DNA of 64,000 bases from Streptomyces sp. NBC_01262 (GTDB taxonomy: Bacteria; Actinomycetota; Actinomycetes; Streptomycetales; Streptomycetaceae), in assembly GCF_036226365.1 (NCBI RefSeq), contig NZ_CP108462.1, positions 5,657,501 to 5,721,500 of the forward strand, in the 5' to 3' direction. The translations under genes were made by a program, and so were the position numbers. The notes under the pieces were generated by a model, which made no database searches, had not been told where the DNA came from, and saw nothing but the letters and a program-made list of their open reading frames with translations. This document shows, one piece after another, positions 32,497 to 40,447 of this stretch (positions are counted from its first letter, which is position 1; each line of letters begins with the position of its first letter).

Positions 32497-33474
32497 TCAC
32501 GCGTTCAGCAGTGCCATCCCGATGGGGCTGATCACGTGGAGCATCGTGTTGCGGTGCCGTCGTGCGGTGATGAGGCCCGCGCCGCGTAGTACTCCGGCGT
32601 GCTCACTGGCGCTGGCCGGACTGATGCCCGCTGTGGATGCGAGTTCCGTCGTCGTGCAGCCGGGCCGTTCAGCGATCGTGTGCAGGACGGCGGCCCTGGT
32701 GCGGCCCAGCAGCTTCACCAGCGACGTACGGCCGCCGTTGACTGCGGTCGCGCCCAACAGGCGGGCGGGATCGTGATGGGCGGGGTAGGCGAGGACCGGC
32801 TGCGGCGCGGCGTCCACATCGATGATCGAAGCGGTGACCAGGAACGGCGAAGGCGCCAGCAGCAACCCGCGTCCGTGGAGGTGGACGTCCGCATCCGTTC
32901 CGGACATCATGTCGATCTCCAGCACCGGCGGCCGCCACCGTATCCGGGGCGGGAAGAGCCCTGACAGCAGCCGCTCCACGCCCCCATGCAGAAGATCTTT
33001 GGAACGGGCGGCCCGGTCCGCGTCCGCAATTCGCGTTATGTCTGTCCAGTAGGGCAGCAACGCCCTCTCGTACACCTCACCCAGGAGCCCGGCCAGGCGC
33101 ACCGGCGCCTTCCTGTCGCTCAGCAGTAGCCGCGTCGCCGCCGACGCCTGTGCGGCGGGCAATGCCTCGAACTGCCGCCGCAGCTCCCCGGCCGGCGTCG
33201 AACGCACCTGGTCCAGCAGCACGTTCACGTTCCCGCCGACCGGCGGCGACAGAATGTCGGGGATAACCCCCCGCTGCGGCATGACCTGGAACAGCCCCCG
33301 CACCTGCGGCGGCAGCCCCGGCAGCACCTGGCGCCGCCATGCCCCGAGCCGCACCGGATTGTCGCGCGCCTGCAACTCACGTACCGCGATCGACAGTTCC
33401 CACAACGGCCAGGGGGCGGGCGTGACGCGCGTCCGGGCCAGGTCGTCACCCGTGAAGTGGATCCGTAAGGGCAT
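32497..33474 (-). CDS. ArsR-like winged-helix regulator (DUF5937 type)
   Basis: A 325-residue regulator. The N-terminal 230 residues (IHFTGDDLARTRVTPAPWPLWELSIAVREL near 4-34) match the DUF5937-type sensory domain common in Streptomyces. The C-terminal 70 residues form a winged helix: LLGRTRAAVLHTIAERPGC, then TTELASTAGISPASASEHAGVLRGAGL. The ligand and target are unknown. The ATG at 33474 was chosen because the family motif begins there. It is divergent from the peptidoglycan-binding protein gene across 150 bp. Confidence 0.87.
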   Translation of the reverse strand: MPLRIHFTGDDLARTRVTPAPWPLWELSIAVRELQARDNPVRLGAWRRQVLPGLPPQVRGLFQVMPQRGVIPDILSPPVGGNVNVLLDQVRSTPAGELRRQFEALPAAQASAATRLLLSDRKAPVRLAGLLGEVYERALLPYWTDITRIADADRAARSKDLLHGGVERLLSGLFPPRIRWRPPVLEIDMMSGTDADVHLHGRGLLLAPSPFLVTASIIDVDAAPQPVLAYPAHHDPARLLGATAVNGGRTSLVKLLGRTRAAVLHTIAERPGCTTTELASTAGISPASASEHAGVLRGAGLITARRHRNTMLHVISPIGMALLNA

Positions 33475-33625
33475 GCACGGATTCTTTCTGACCTGCGTCT
33501 TTCGGAGCACCCCGAATCAGGACGACTTCCGATCACCGCGCGACCAGAGTTGCTTCCGGGCACCCGGTGACACAGCGGACAAACGGGGCCCGCGTTCAGA
33601 CCGTCCGTCAACCAAAGGGGACACC

Positions 33626-34033
33626 ATGAACCACATCCGCCGAGCCGCCGTCGGCCTCTTGGCCGCTACCGCACTCGCGGGCGGCGCCGTCGCCACCGCC
33701 GCGCCTTCGGCCTCCGCCGCCACGCCGAAGACCGCCGCCGCATCGGCCATCCACGCCTCCTACGCGAACTGCGCCTGGATCAACGGGCTCGGCTTCTACT
33801 GCGGCAAGTACAGCGGCTCGGCCACCACGTCCTACGGTGACACCGGTGCCCGCGTCTATGAGCTCCAGTCCCTGCTGCACTTCTGGGGCATCGACCCGAA
33901 GGGGTACGACGGCATCTTCGGCGCCAACACCAGGTCGGCCGTGAGGGCCTTCCAAAGCGATCTCCTGCTGCCCGTCGACGGCATCGTCGGCCCCCACACC
34001 TGGTTCACCCTGCGCTACGGCTACCAGGACTGA
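33626..34033 (+). CDS. secreted peptidoglycan-binding domain protein
   Basis: A 135-residue secreted protein with a signal peptide (basic RR at about 5-6, hydrophobic core, ASA cleavage site near residue 35). The mature part has two cysteines near the start and a PG_binding_1 domain at about 72-130: GARVYELQSLLHFWGI, then YDGIFGANTRSAVRAFQ and VDGIVGPHTWFTL. It should bind cell-wall glycan. The ATG at 33626 follows AAAGGGG. The domain without an attached enzyme suggests a wall-anchored or inhibitor-like role. Confidence 0.88.
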   Translation: MNHIRRAAVGLLAATALAGGAVATAAPSASAATPKTAAASAIHASYANCAWINGLGFYCGKYSGSATTSYGDTGARVYELQSLLHFWGIDPKGYDGIFGANTRSAVRAFQSDLLLPVDGIVGPHTWFTLRYGYQD

Positions 34034-34050
34034 GGTCGGGAGCAGGGAAG

Positions 34051-34084
34051 ACGGGGGACGGGGGACGGGGGACGGGGGACGGGC
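34051..34084. repeat. G-rich heptamer tandem repeat
   Basis: Four perfect copies of ACGGGGG plus a partial fifth lie 18 bp after the stop of the peptidoglycan-binding gene. The plus strand has five runs of three or more G, so it could fold as a G-quadruplex. Repeat length may vary by slippage. Confidence 0.85.
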
Positions 34085-34155
34085 ACGGCGGCCATGAAGC
34101 CGCCGTGCCCCGCTGTCTGCTTGGCGCCGGAGGCGCGAGCGCGAGACGGCGGGAG

Positions 34156-34407
34156 TCAGCGGCGGGGCTCGGCCGCCGCGTAGGCGGCGAAGGCGGACCA
34201 AGCGGCGGGGCCGAAGGCGAGGGTGGGGCCGGCGGGGTCCTTGGAGTCGCGGACGTGGACGGTGCCGGGGCAGGCGGCGACCTCGACGCAGTCGCCACCC
34301 TCGGCGCCGCTGTGGCTGGACTTACGCCATTCGAGAGCGACTTCGAGGCACTCGCCGCCTGCACTGCCGCTGTAGCTGCTCTTGAACCATGCGAGTCCGG
34401 AGGTCAT
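34156..34407 (-). CDS. DUF397 protein of a WhiJ-type cassette
   Basis: An 83-residue protein with the DUF397 hallmark repeated: AWFKSSYSGSAGGECLEVA (about 6-24) and EWRKSSHSGAEGGDCVEVA (about 26-44), followed by VHVRDSKDPAGPTLAF and a final W-x-AF strand. DUF397 proteins partner with DUF5753 regulators and are thought to modulate them. Its ATG overlaps the stop of the regulator gene by 4 bp (ATGA), so the two are coupled. The first motif pair suggests an internal partial duplication, which is a common variant. Confidence 0.92.
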   Translation of the reverse strand: MTSGLAWFKSSYSGSAGGECLEVALEWRKSSHSGAEGGDCVEVAACPGTVHVRDSKDPAGPTLAFGPAAWSAFAAYAAAEPRR

Positions 34408-35231
34408 GGCTGCTCTCCCGCAATCTGCTCGATCAACTTCGCGGAATCCCTCGGGGTGAGGGCCTGTGACCGGATCATGCTATAGCGCATGTGCAGTTCG
34501 CTGACCTCGTCGCGGTCATCGATGAGCATGCTCCGCCCTTGGACCTCCAGGTAGGCCAGCAGGCGTCGTTGCGGAGTCTCCAGCAGCGTCATGGGGCCGT
34601 CGAGCCCGGCATGCCCGTCGTAGGACATCCGGATGACCTGGATCGTGGCATTGCGCTGCTTGCCGATTTCCAGCAGGTGTTCCAACTGCTGCTTATGTAC
34701 GTCCGGTCCGCCCATCGGGCGGCGCAGCACCCACTCCTCGATGACGAACGCCGCCTGCACGGCCGGAGCCTTGGTGAGCACCGACTGCCGTGCGAGACGG
34801 GCCTGCACGCGGTGCTCGACCTCGTCCGTGTCCAGCACGGGGCAGTACGCACTGAGCACCACCCGCGCGTAGTCCTCCGTCTGCAACAGCCCGTGCAGAA
34901 CCAGCGTGCTGTACGTGTACAAGCCGACAGCCTCCGCCTCCAACTCTGCGTACTCCTCGAACCATGAGGGGAAGTCGCCCCGCTCCAAGTGCTTGGCCGC
35001 GCGGGCCAGTACGTCCCCCGACCTGAGCAGCAGCTCTGCTTTCTCGATGAAGTCGGGGGGCGGCATGCGCTCGCCGCGCTCGATCTTGATCACCAGGGAC
35101 CTGGAATAGCCGACGTGCGCGGCCAGATCCTCTGTTGAGACGCCCACGTGCCCCCGCATCGCGCGCAGCACCGTGCCGAACACCCGCATGCTGGCTGAGC
35201 CTTCGCTGTTGCCGCCGCCCTTGCCGGACAC
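34404..35231 (-). CDS. XRE-family regulator with DUF5753 domain (WhiJ-like)
   Basis: A 275-residue transcription regulator. The N-terminal helix-turn-helix spans about 15-70 (LRAMRGHVGVSTEDLAAHVGYS, then IERGERMPP). The DUF5753 ligand or partner domain follows at about 100-270, with GLLQTEDYARVVL, RQSVLTKAPAVQAAFVIEE and a C-terminal SAKLI helix. WhiJ-type proteins control development in Streptomyces with a small DUF397 partner. The GTG at 35231 has a GGAGG nine bases upstream. It is co-transcribed with the DUF397 gene and divergent from the ATPase gene. Confidence 0.93.
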   Translation of the reverse strand: MSGKGGGNSEGSASMRVFGTVLRAMRGHVGVSTEDLAAHVGYSRSLVIKIERGERMPPPDFIEKAELLLRSGDVLARAAKHLERGDFPSWFEEYAELEAEAVGLYTYSTLVLHGLLQTEDYARVVLSAYCPVLDTDEVEHRVQARLARQSVLTKAPAVQAAFVIEEWVLRRPMGGPDVHKQQLEHLLEIGKQRNATIQVIRMSYDGHAGLDGPMTLLETPQRRLLAYLEVQGRSMLIDDRDEVSELHMRYSMIRSQALTPRDSAKLIEQIAGEQP

Positions 35232-35346
35232 GGGCTCACCTCCCCGTCGCACACCGCGTACACGTGGGCGCTGAGACGTAGCCCAGTCTGACGCGTATTC
35301 AGGTCGTACCTGGTCAGGCTAGCCATGCGACGGGACTGTTGATGCC

Positions 35347-35748
35347 ATGACGTCGGAATCTCCACCCGTAGCAGTGATGAAGGTCGTTGCGGAGCCCGCC
35401 CGTTTCGCCGCTGTGCGCGAGGCCGTTCGGGAACAGCTCAGAGCGTGGGGCCGTGAGGACCTCGTGGACGCGGCTGTGCTCTGTGCGACGGAGATACTGG
35501 CGAACGTCCACGACCACACGGATTCGCTCGACTGTGAGCTGACCATGGCGCCGCTTCCCGCCCCGGAGGCGGGCGTGCGGCTGGCGGTGAGCGACGGGTC
35601 GGCGGCGCTGTTGCCGGAACCGTCGGGGCCGCCGCCGGCGTGTGCGGAGAGGGGGCGGGGGCTGTTGCTGCTGGCGGGGACGGCGGAGCGGTGGGGCACG
35701 GTTCTGATGCCGGGCGGGGGTAAGCAGGTGTGGGTGGTGTTGCGGTGA
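35347..35748 (+). CDS. HATPase_c anti-sigma-factor-like ATP-binding protein
   Basis: A 133-residue stand-alone GHKL ATPase domain of the SpoIIAB/RsbW type. N-box EILANVHDHTD is at about 39-49 and a G1-like ERGRGLLLLAGTA at about 100-112; an intermediate DGSAALLP replaces the usual DxGxG. Such proteins act as anti-sigma or regulatory kinases. It is divergent from the DUF5753 regulator across 115 bp, completing the three-gene WhiJ-type cassette known in Streptomyces. Its stop overlaps the next gene (GTGA). Confidence 0.85.
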   Translation: MTSESPPVAVMKVVAEPARFAAVREAVREQLRAWGREDLVDAAVLCATEILANVHDHTDSLDCELTMAPLPAPEAGVRLAVSDGSAALLPEPSGPPPACAERGRGLLLLAGTAERWGTVLMPGGGKQVWVVLR

Positions 35749-36125
35749 TCGGGGCGTGGAGCTGGCTGGAGGACACGGGGTTCGGGCCGGTCGCGTTTCT
35801 GCTGCTGGTGCCGCCGAGGTCGGAGGGGGAGGCGCTGGCGGAGGCGTTGGGGCTGGCGGAGCCGGGGGAGCGGTTGCCGGAGGTGGGGGAGCGGGTCGCT
35901 GTGCAGGGGCGGGACCGGGCGGCGCTGCACGGTGTGGACTTCCCGGTGAGCAGGCGGTGGGCCGCGTTCGTGGCGTCGGGTGGGCCGGTGGCGGTGCTGG
36001 TCGGGCTGGAACCGCTGCCTGCGCATGCGGCGCGCGGTGCGGTGGAGGCGTATGTCGCGGCCAACACGCTGGCGGGCAGCTTGCGGCTGGGGATCAGCCG
36101 GGCGGGGCCGCTGCCGGAGTCATGA
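35745..36125 (+). CDS. unknown protein coupled to the anti-sigma-like ATPase
   Basis: A 126-residue protein rich in Ala, Gly, Leu and Val, without membrane helices or signal peptide. I do not recognise a family. It shows WLEDTGFGPVAFLLLVPP at the start and a long helix near the C-terminus (AVEAYVAANTLAGSL). The GTG at 35745 overlaps the ATPase stop by 4 bp, so coupling suggests a partner or target of that ATPase. A GTG at 35730 would overlap more. Codon use fits its neighbours. Confidence 0.65.
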   Translation: MIGAWSWLEDTGFGPVAFLLLVPPRSEGEALAEALGLAEPGERLPEVGERVAVQGRDRAALHGVDFPVSRRWAAFVASGGPVAVLVGLEPLPAHAARGAVEAYVAANTLAGSLRLGISRAGPLPES

Positions 36126-36150
36126 ACCGGCTCTTGTTCGGCTCAGGTGT

Positions 36151-37611
36151 TCAGCTCAGGGCGCCGAGCTGGTCCAGGAACCACTGCTGCGGCGGCAGCG
36201 CGGTCGCTGCGGCGGCCAGGCGTTTGCTGCGCTCGGCGCGTTCGTGGAACGGCAGGGAGAGGGCGTCGTGGAGGGCCTGGGCGGTGGCGCGCAGGTCGTA
36301 GGGGTTGATGACGAAGGAGTCGTCGCCCAGTTCCTCGTACGCGCCGGCTTCGCGGGACAGGACGAGGGCCACGCCCTCGTCGGAGACGACGGGGATTTCC
36401 TTGGCGACGAGGTTCATGCCGTCGCGGATGGGGTTGACGAGGGCGACGTCGGCGAGGCGGTAGGCGGCCAGGGAGCGGGCGAAGTCGTCCTTGACGTGCA
36501 GGATGACCGGTTGCCAGCCGGGGGTGGCGAATTCCTCGTTGATCTCCTCGGCGACCTGGCGGACCTCGTCGGTGTACTCGACGTAGACGGCGAGGTCGCC
36601 GCGCGAGGGGTAGGCGAAGGCGACGTGGACGACGCGGCCGTGCCACTCGGGGCGGTCGCGGAGCAGCTCGCCGTAGGCGAGGAGGCCGCGGACGATGTTC
36701 TTGGACAGCTCGGTGCGGTCGACGCGGACGATGACCTTGCGGTCGGGGCCGCCGACGGCTTCGCGCAGGGCGGCGAGGCGCTCCTCCACGTCGGGGCGGT
36801 GCGAGCGCTCCCGCAGGAAGTCGGCGTCGGCGCCGAGGCCGTGGACGCCGATGCGGGTGGTGCGGCCCTCGTGGGTGACGGTGACGGCGCCCTGGTCGCG
36901 GATGACGGAGGCGCCCAGGACGCGTTCGCAGCAGTCGGTGAAGGCGTCGGCCCAGCGGGTGGTGAGGAAGGCGGCGCGGTCGGCGCCGAGGATGCCGGTG
37001 AGGACCGCGGCGGCGACGTCGTCGGGCAGCAGGCGGTAGTAGTCCGGCGGTGCCCAGGGGGTGTGCGAGAAGTGGCCGATGCGCAGGTCGGGGCGGCGGG
37101 CGCGCAGCAGCTTCGGCACGAGGGCCAGGTGGTAGTCCTGCACGAGGACGGAGGCGCCGTCGGCGGCCTCCTCGGCGAGGGCGTCGGCGAAGGCGGCGTT
37201 GTAGGCCTCGTAGGCGGCCCACTCGCCGCGGAAGTCGGCGTCGAAGACGGGTTCGAGCGGGGTCTGGAAGAGCATGTGGTGCACGAACCACAGGACGGAG
37301 TTCGCGATGCCGTTGTAGGCGGCGGCGAAGGTGTCCGGGTCGATGTCCAGCATGCGCACGTGCTGGCCGCCGCTGTCCGCCGGGTCGAGGCGCCCGCGCT
37401 CGGCGCGGCGTACGGCTTCGCGGTCGCCGTCGCCCAGTGCGGCGCACACCCAGACGGCGTCCGCGTCGGGGCCGATCGCGCTGAGGCCGGAGACGAGGCC
37501 GCCGCCGCCGCGTTTGGCGGTGAGTGAGGCGTCCTCCCTGTGGAGGGCGTACGACACGGGGCCACGGTTGGACGCGACCAGTACCCGGGCGGCATGCGTT
37601 GCGGCGACCAT
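36151..37611 (-). CDS. otsA: trehalose-6-phosphate synthase (GT20)
   Basis: Makes trehalose 6-phosphate from a nucleotide-glucose donor and glucose 6-phosphate. The 486-residue product has the N-terminal donor loop KRGGGGLVSGL near 33-43, VQDYHLALVPKLL, GHFSHTPW, and an R-x4-K pair in DRTELSKN that corresponds to the diphosphate-binding Arg and Lys of E. coli OtsA (RLDYSK). PIRDGMNLVAKE near 385 carries the C-terminal binding signature. An OtsA of Streptomyces venezuelae is reported to prefer GDP-glucose; donor choice here cannot be read. ATG start at 37611. Confidence 0.9.
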   Translation of the reverse strand: MVAATHAARVLVASNRGPVSYALHREDASLTAKRGGGGLVSGLSAIGPDADAVWVCAALGDGDREAVRRAERGRLDPADSGGQHVRMLDIDPDTFAAAYNGIANSVLWFVHHMLFQTPLEPVFDADFRGEWAAYEAYNAAFADALAEEAADGASVLVQDYHLALVPKLLRARRPDLRIGHFSHTPWAPPDYYRLLPDDVAAAVLTGILGADRAAFLTTRWADAFTDCCERVLGASVIRDQGAVTVTHEGRTTRIGVHGLGADADFLRERSHRPDVEERLAALREAVGGPDRKVIVRVDRTELSKNIVRGLLAYGELLRDRPEWHGRVVHVAFAYPSRGDLAVYVEYTDEVRQVAEEINEEFATPGWQPVILHVKDDFARSLAAYRLADVALVNPIRDGMNLVAKEIPVVSDEGVALVLSREAGAYEELGDDSFVINPYDLRATAQALHDALSLPFHERAERSKRLAAAATALPPQQWFLDQLGALS

Positions 37612-37683
37612 GTGGCAAGCCTAGCGGCGATCATCCCTCCGGGTCGGGGCAGGCCGTGCGTGGGCGGCCTTGCGTCCGTGGCC

Positions 37684-37745
37684 GGGTTGTGCCCACCCGT
37701 TCCGCCCTGCGGAACGCCTGCCCACAACCCGGCTGGGTGTGGGCA
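37684..37745. repeat. compound hairpin element between gpgS and otsA
   Basis: GGGTTGTG (37684-37691) pairs with CACAACCC (37723-37730) and an inner CGTTCCGC/GCGGAACG stem (37698-37705, 37709-37716). An alternative stem TGCCCACA/TGTGGGCA spans 37719-37745. The two structures overlap and exclude each other. The motif is one I recognise as frequent between Streptomyces genes. It lies after the gpgS stop and is a likely terminator. Confidence 0.7.
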
Positions 37746-37754
37746 GGCGCGCGG

Positions 37755-38720
37755 CTATGCCGCCTTGCGCTTGGCGTATTCCGGGACGGTGAGCATGGGC
37801 GGGCGCTCTTCCGTGGCGACGTCGTGGACGCGGGGGGTGAAGCCGTCCTCGTCGCGGTCGAACTGGGTGAGGACGGGTCGCACCAGGTGACCGCGGGCCA
37901 GCCGGAGCTGGGCCGTGCGGTAGATGGTGGCGGCCATCCGGCCCAGGGCCTGGCTGTCCTGGTGGCGGTGGTGGCGGACGCCGACGTCGACCTGGGCGAG
38001 GGCGTCGAGCCCGACGGTGTTGAGGGAGTCGATGAGCATGCCGATCTCGACGCCGTAGCCGACGGGGAAGGGGAGCTGCTCAAGGAGGGAGCGCCGCGCG
38101 GCGTACTCGCCGCCGAGGGGCTGGACGAAGCCGGCGAGCTGGGGCCAGTGCATGTTGAGCAGGGGCCTGGCGACCAGCTCGGTGACCCGCCCGCCGCCCG
38201 CCGGAACCACCGTGCCGCCGGTTTCCAGGGGGCGGTCGTACATGGCCTTGACCAGCTGGACGCCGGGGTCGGTCAGCAGCGGCCCGACGATGCCGGAGAC
38301 GAAGCGGGCGTCGAAGTCGCGCAGGTCGGAGTCGACGAAGGCGACGATCTCGCCGCTGGTGGCCAGCAGGGAGCGCCACAGGACCTCGCCCTTGCCGGGC
38401 AGGGCCGGCAGCCGGGGGAGGACCGAGTCGCGGTGGACGACGGTCGCGCCGGCGGCCTCGGCGATGGCGGCGGTGCGGTCCGTGGAGCCGGAATCCATCA
38501 CCACCAGCTCGTCGACGAGCGGTACGGCATCACTCATCAGCTCGCGGCGAATCGTTTCCACGATGGCCCCGACGGTGGCTTGCTCGTTGAGCGCGGGCAG
38601 GACGACGCTCACCGTCCCGCTCGGGCCGGCCGAGCGTTTGGCGGCGAGAAGTGCGGATATCGGCCGGCGGTCAGCTGACCACGACCTGCGCTGCAACCAG
38701 CGGGCTACCTCGTCGAGCAC
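37755..38720 (-). CDS. gpgS: glucosyl-3-phosphoglycerate synthase
   Basis: GT-A glycosyltransferase (GT81) that makes glucosyl-3-phosphoglycerate, precursor of glucosylglycerate and, in some actinobacteria, of methylglucose lipopolysaccharides. The 321-residue product shows SVVLPALNEQATVG near 38-51, VMDSGSTDRTA near 74-84, the metal-binding VDSDLRDF near 128-135, and QPLGGEYAARR plus the GYGVEIGMLID segment, all GpgS-like. Start is a GTG at 38720. Its neighbour otsA also makes a glucosyl-phosphate compatible-solute precursor. Confidence 0.9.
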   Translation of the reverse strand: MLDEVARWLQRRSWSADRRPISALLAAKRSAGPSGTVSVVLPALNEQATVGAIVETIRRELMSDAVPLVDELVVMDSGSTDRTAAIAEAAGATVVHRDSVLPRLPALPGKGEVLWRSLLATSGEIVAFVDSDLRDFDARFVSGIVGPLLTDPGVQLVKAMYDRPLETGGTVVPAGGGRVTELVARPLLNMHWPQLAGFVQPLGGEYAARRSLLEQLPFPVGYGVEIGMLIDSLNTVGLDALAQVDVGVRHHRHQDSQALGRMAATIYRTAQLRLARGHLVRPVLTQFDRDEDGFTPRVHDVATEERPPMLTVPEYAKRKAA

Positions 38721-38950
38721 GTGCGGCTCCGTTCTGTCGGAGATGTCCCCCCTCCGGCAGGGCGGCCCGTCACATCTGTCTCGATGGACGGACTACCTAT
38801 GACCAGGTTCGGGGTCGTCGGTTACAGTCTTGAACACGAGACATGACCATCGTATGTCCGCGATGATCAGCGTTTGTTACGTTTGGGCACGTCGCAAGGC
38901 GCGCTACGCACGACCACAAATGCGGGGACGCTACACCACCCGCCATACCG

Positions 38951-39080
38951 CTCATCCAGAGGGGCAGAGGGAACGGCCCGTTGAAGCCCCGGCAACCCTC
39001 CCGCCGACCGCGTTCGCGAGGTCCAGGTGGGGACGGTGCCAATTCCGTCTCGCGGCGAAATGCGCCGCGGGGAAGATGAG
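38951..39080 (+). ncRNA. S-box (SAM-I) riboswitch upstream of thrC
   Basis: A complete SAM-I aptamer: P1 closes as CTCATC (38951-38956) with GATGAG (39075-39080). The conserved internal parts are present in order: AGAGGGGCAGAGGGA, GGCCCGTTGAAGCCCCGGCAA, ACGGTGCCAATTCCGT and the terminal GGGGAAGATGAG. It ends immediately before the thrC Shine-Dalgarno GAGAAAGGG (39081-39089). No terminator stem fits between the aptamer and the ATG, so control is more likely translational. Confidence 0.93.
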
Positions 39081-39099
39081 GAGAAAGGGCCTCGCCTCC

Positions 39100-40404
39100 A
39101 TGGCTGCGCAGACCATCGACACCGGTGTGACCACCGCCACCGCCACCACCCCCTCCGCCTTCGGGCCCGCCGCCGCGCTGTCCTGCCGCGAGTGCGGCAC
39201 GCGCTTCCCGCTGGCGCCCATCTTCGCCTGCGAGGAGTGTTTCGGGCCGCTCGAAGTGGCGTACGACCTCCCCCTCGGCGACCCGGACGCCCTGCGCAAG
39301 CAGATCGAGGCCGGGCCGAACAACATCTGGCGTTACGCGCCCCTGCTGCCCGTCCCGGCGGACGTGGCGGACAAGCCGAACCTCAACCCCGGCTTCACCA
39401 AGCTGGTCAAGGCCGACAACCTGGCCCGCGAGCTGGGCATCACCGGCGGCCTGCACATCAAGGACGACTCCGGCAACCCGACCCACTCCTTCAAGGACCG
39501 GGTCGTCGCCATCGCCCTGGAGGCCGCCCGCACCTTCGGCCTCACCACCTTGTCCTGCTCCTCCACCGGCAACCTGGCGGGCGCGGTCGGCGCCGCCGCC
39601 GCCCGCGCCGGATTCCGCTCGTGCGTCTTCATCCCGCACGACCTGGAGGCCGGCAAGGTCGTCATGGCCGCGGTCTACGGTGGCGAACTGGTCGGCATCG
39701 AGGGCAACTACGACGACGTCAACCGCTTCTGCAGCGAGCTGATCGGCGACCCGATCGGCGAGGGCTGGGGCTTCGTCAACGTCAATCTGCGCCCCTACTA
39801 CGGCGAGGGCTCCAAGACGCTCGCGTACGAGATCTGCGAGCAGCTCGGCTGGCGGCTCCCGGACAACATCGTGATCCCGATCGCCTCCGGCTCCCAGCTC
39901 ACGAAGATCGACAAGGGTCTGCAGGAGCTGATCAAGCTCGGGCTGGTCGCCGACAAGCCCTACAAGATCTACGGCGCCCAGGCCGAGGGCTGCTCGCCGG
40001 TCTCCACCGCCTTCAAGGCCGGGCACGATGTCGTACGCCCGCAGAAGCCGAAGACCATCGCCAAGTCGCTCGCGATCGGCAACCCGGCCGACGGCCCGTA
40101 CGTGCTCGACATCGCCCGCCGCACGGGCGGCGCGATCGAGGACGTCACCGACGAGCAGTGCGTGGACGCGATCAAGCTGCTGGCCCGGACCGAGGGCATC
40201 TTCGCCGAGACGGCGGGCGGGGTGACGGTCGGCGTACTGAAGAAGCTGATCGAGAACGGCCTGCTGGACCCGGCCGCCGAGACGGTCGTCCTGAACACCG
40301 GCGACGGCCTGAAGACGCTCGACGCCGTCGCCGAGACGACCGGTCCGACGGCGACGATCAAGCCCAGCGTGGACGCGTTCCGCGCGGCCGGTCTGGCCCA
40401 CTGA
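39100..40404 (+). CDS. thrC: threonine synthase
   Basis: PLP enzyme converting O-phosphohomoserine to threonine. The 434-residue product begins with a four-cysteine zinc-ribbon-like segment (C29-x2-C32, C44-x2-C47), then the PLP lysine K132 in HSFKDR, CSSTGNLAGAVGA near 147-159 and the PLP phosphate GSGSQL-like IASGSQL near 264. The ATG at 39100 follows GAGAAAGGG with 10-base spacing. It is led by a SAM riboswitch and followed by a MoaD/ThiS-like gene 43 bp on. SAM control of threonine synthase links threonine and methionine branches. Confidence 0.95.
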   Translation: MAAQTIDTGVTTATATTPSAFGPAAALSCRECGTRFPLAPIFACEECFGPLEVAYDLPLGDPDALRKQIEAGPNNIWRYAPLLPVPADVADKPNLNPGFTKLVKADNLARELGITGGLHIKDDSGNPTHSFKDRVVAIALEAARTFGLTTLSCSSTGNLAGAVGAAAARAGFRSCVFIPHDLEAGKVVMAAVYGGELVGIEGNYDDVNRFCSELIGDPIGEGWGFVNVNLRPYYGEGSKTLAYEICEQLGWRLPDNIVIPIASGSQLTKIDKGLQELIKLGLVADKPYKIYGAQAEGCSPVSTAFKAGHDVVRPQKPKTIAKSLAIGNPADGPYVLDIARRTGGAIEDVTDEQCVDAIKLLARTEGIFAETAGGVTVGVLKKLIENGLLDPAAETVVLNTGDGLKTLDAVAETTGPTATIKPSVDAFRAAGLAH

Positions 40405-40447
40405 CTCCCACTGACCACCTGCACCGACTGAAGGTGAACCCCGAATC

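Noticed and set aside
32396..32776. Plus-strand frame starting after the promoter-like sequence at 32347
   Set aside because: Most of it lies antisense to the ArsR-like gene and crosses a strong hairpin. No ribosome site or conservation evidence can be seen.
34051..34084. CRISPR-like array
   Set aside because: The repeats are 7 bp with no spacers and no cas genes nearby. It is a simple tandem repeat.
36151..37611. Pseudo-glycosyltransferase (VldE-like) instead of OtsA
   Set aside because: The Arg and Lys pair that contacts the donor diphosphate is conserved (R-x4-K), and no aminocyclitol genes are near. OtsA is the simpler reading.
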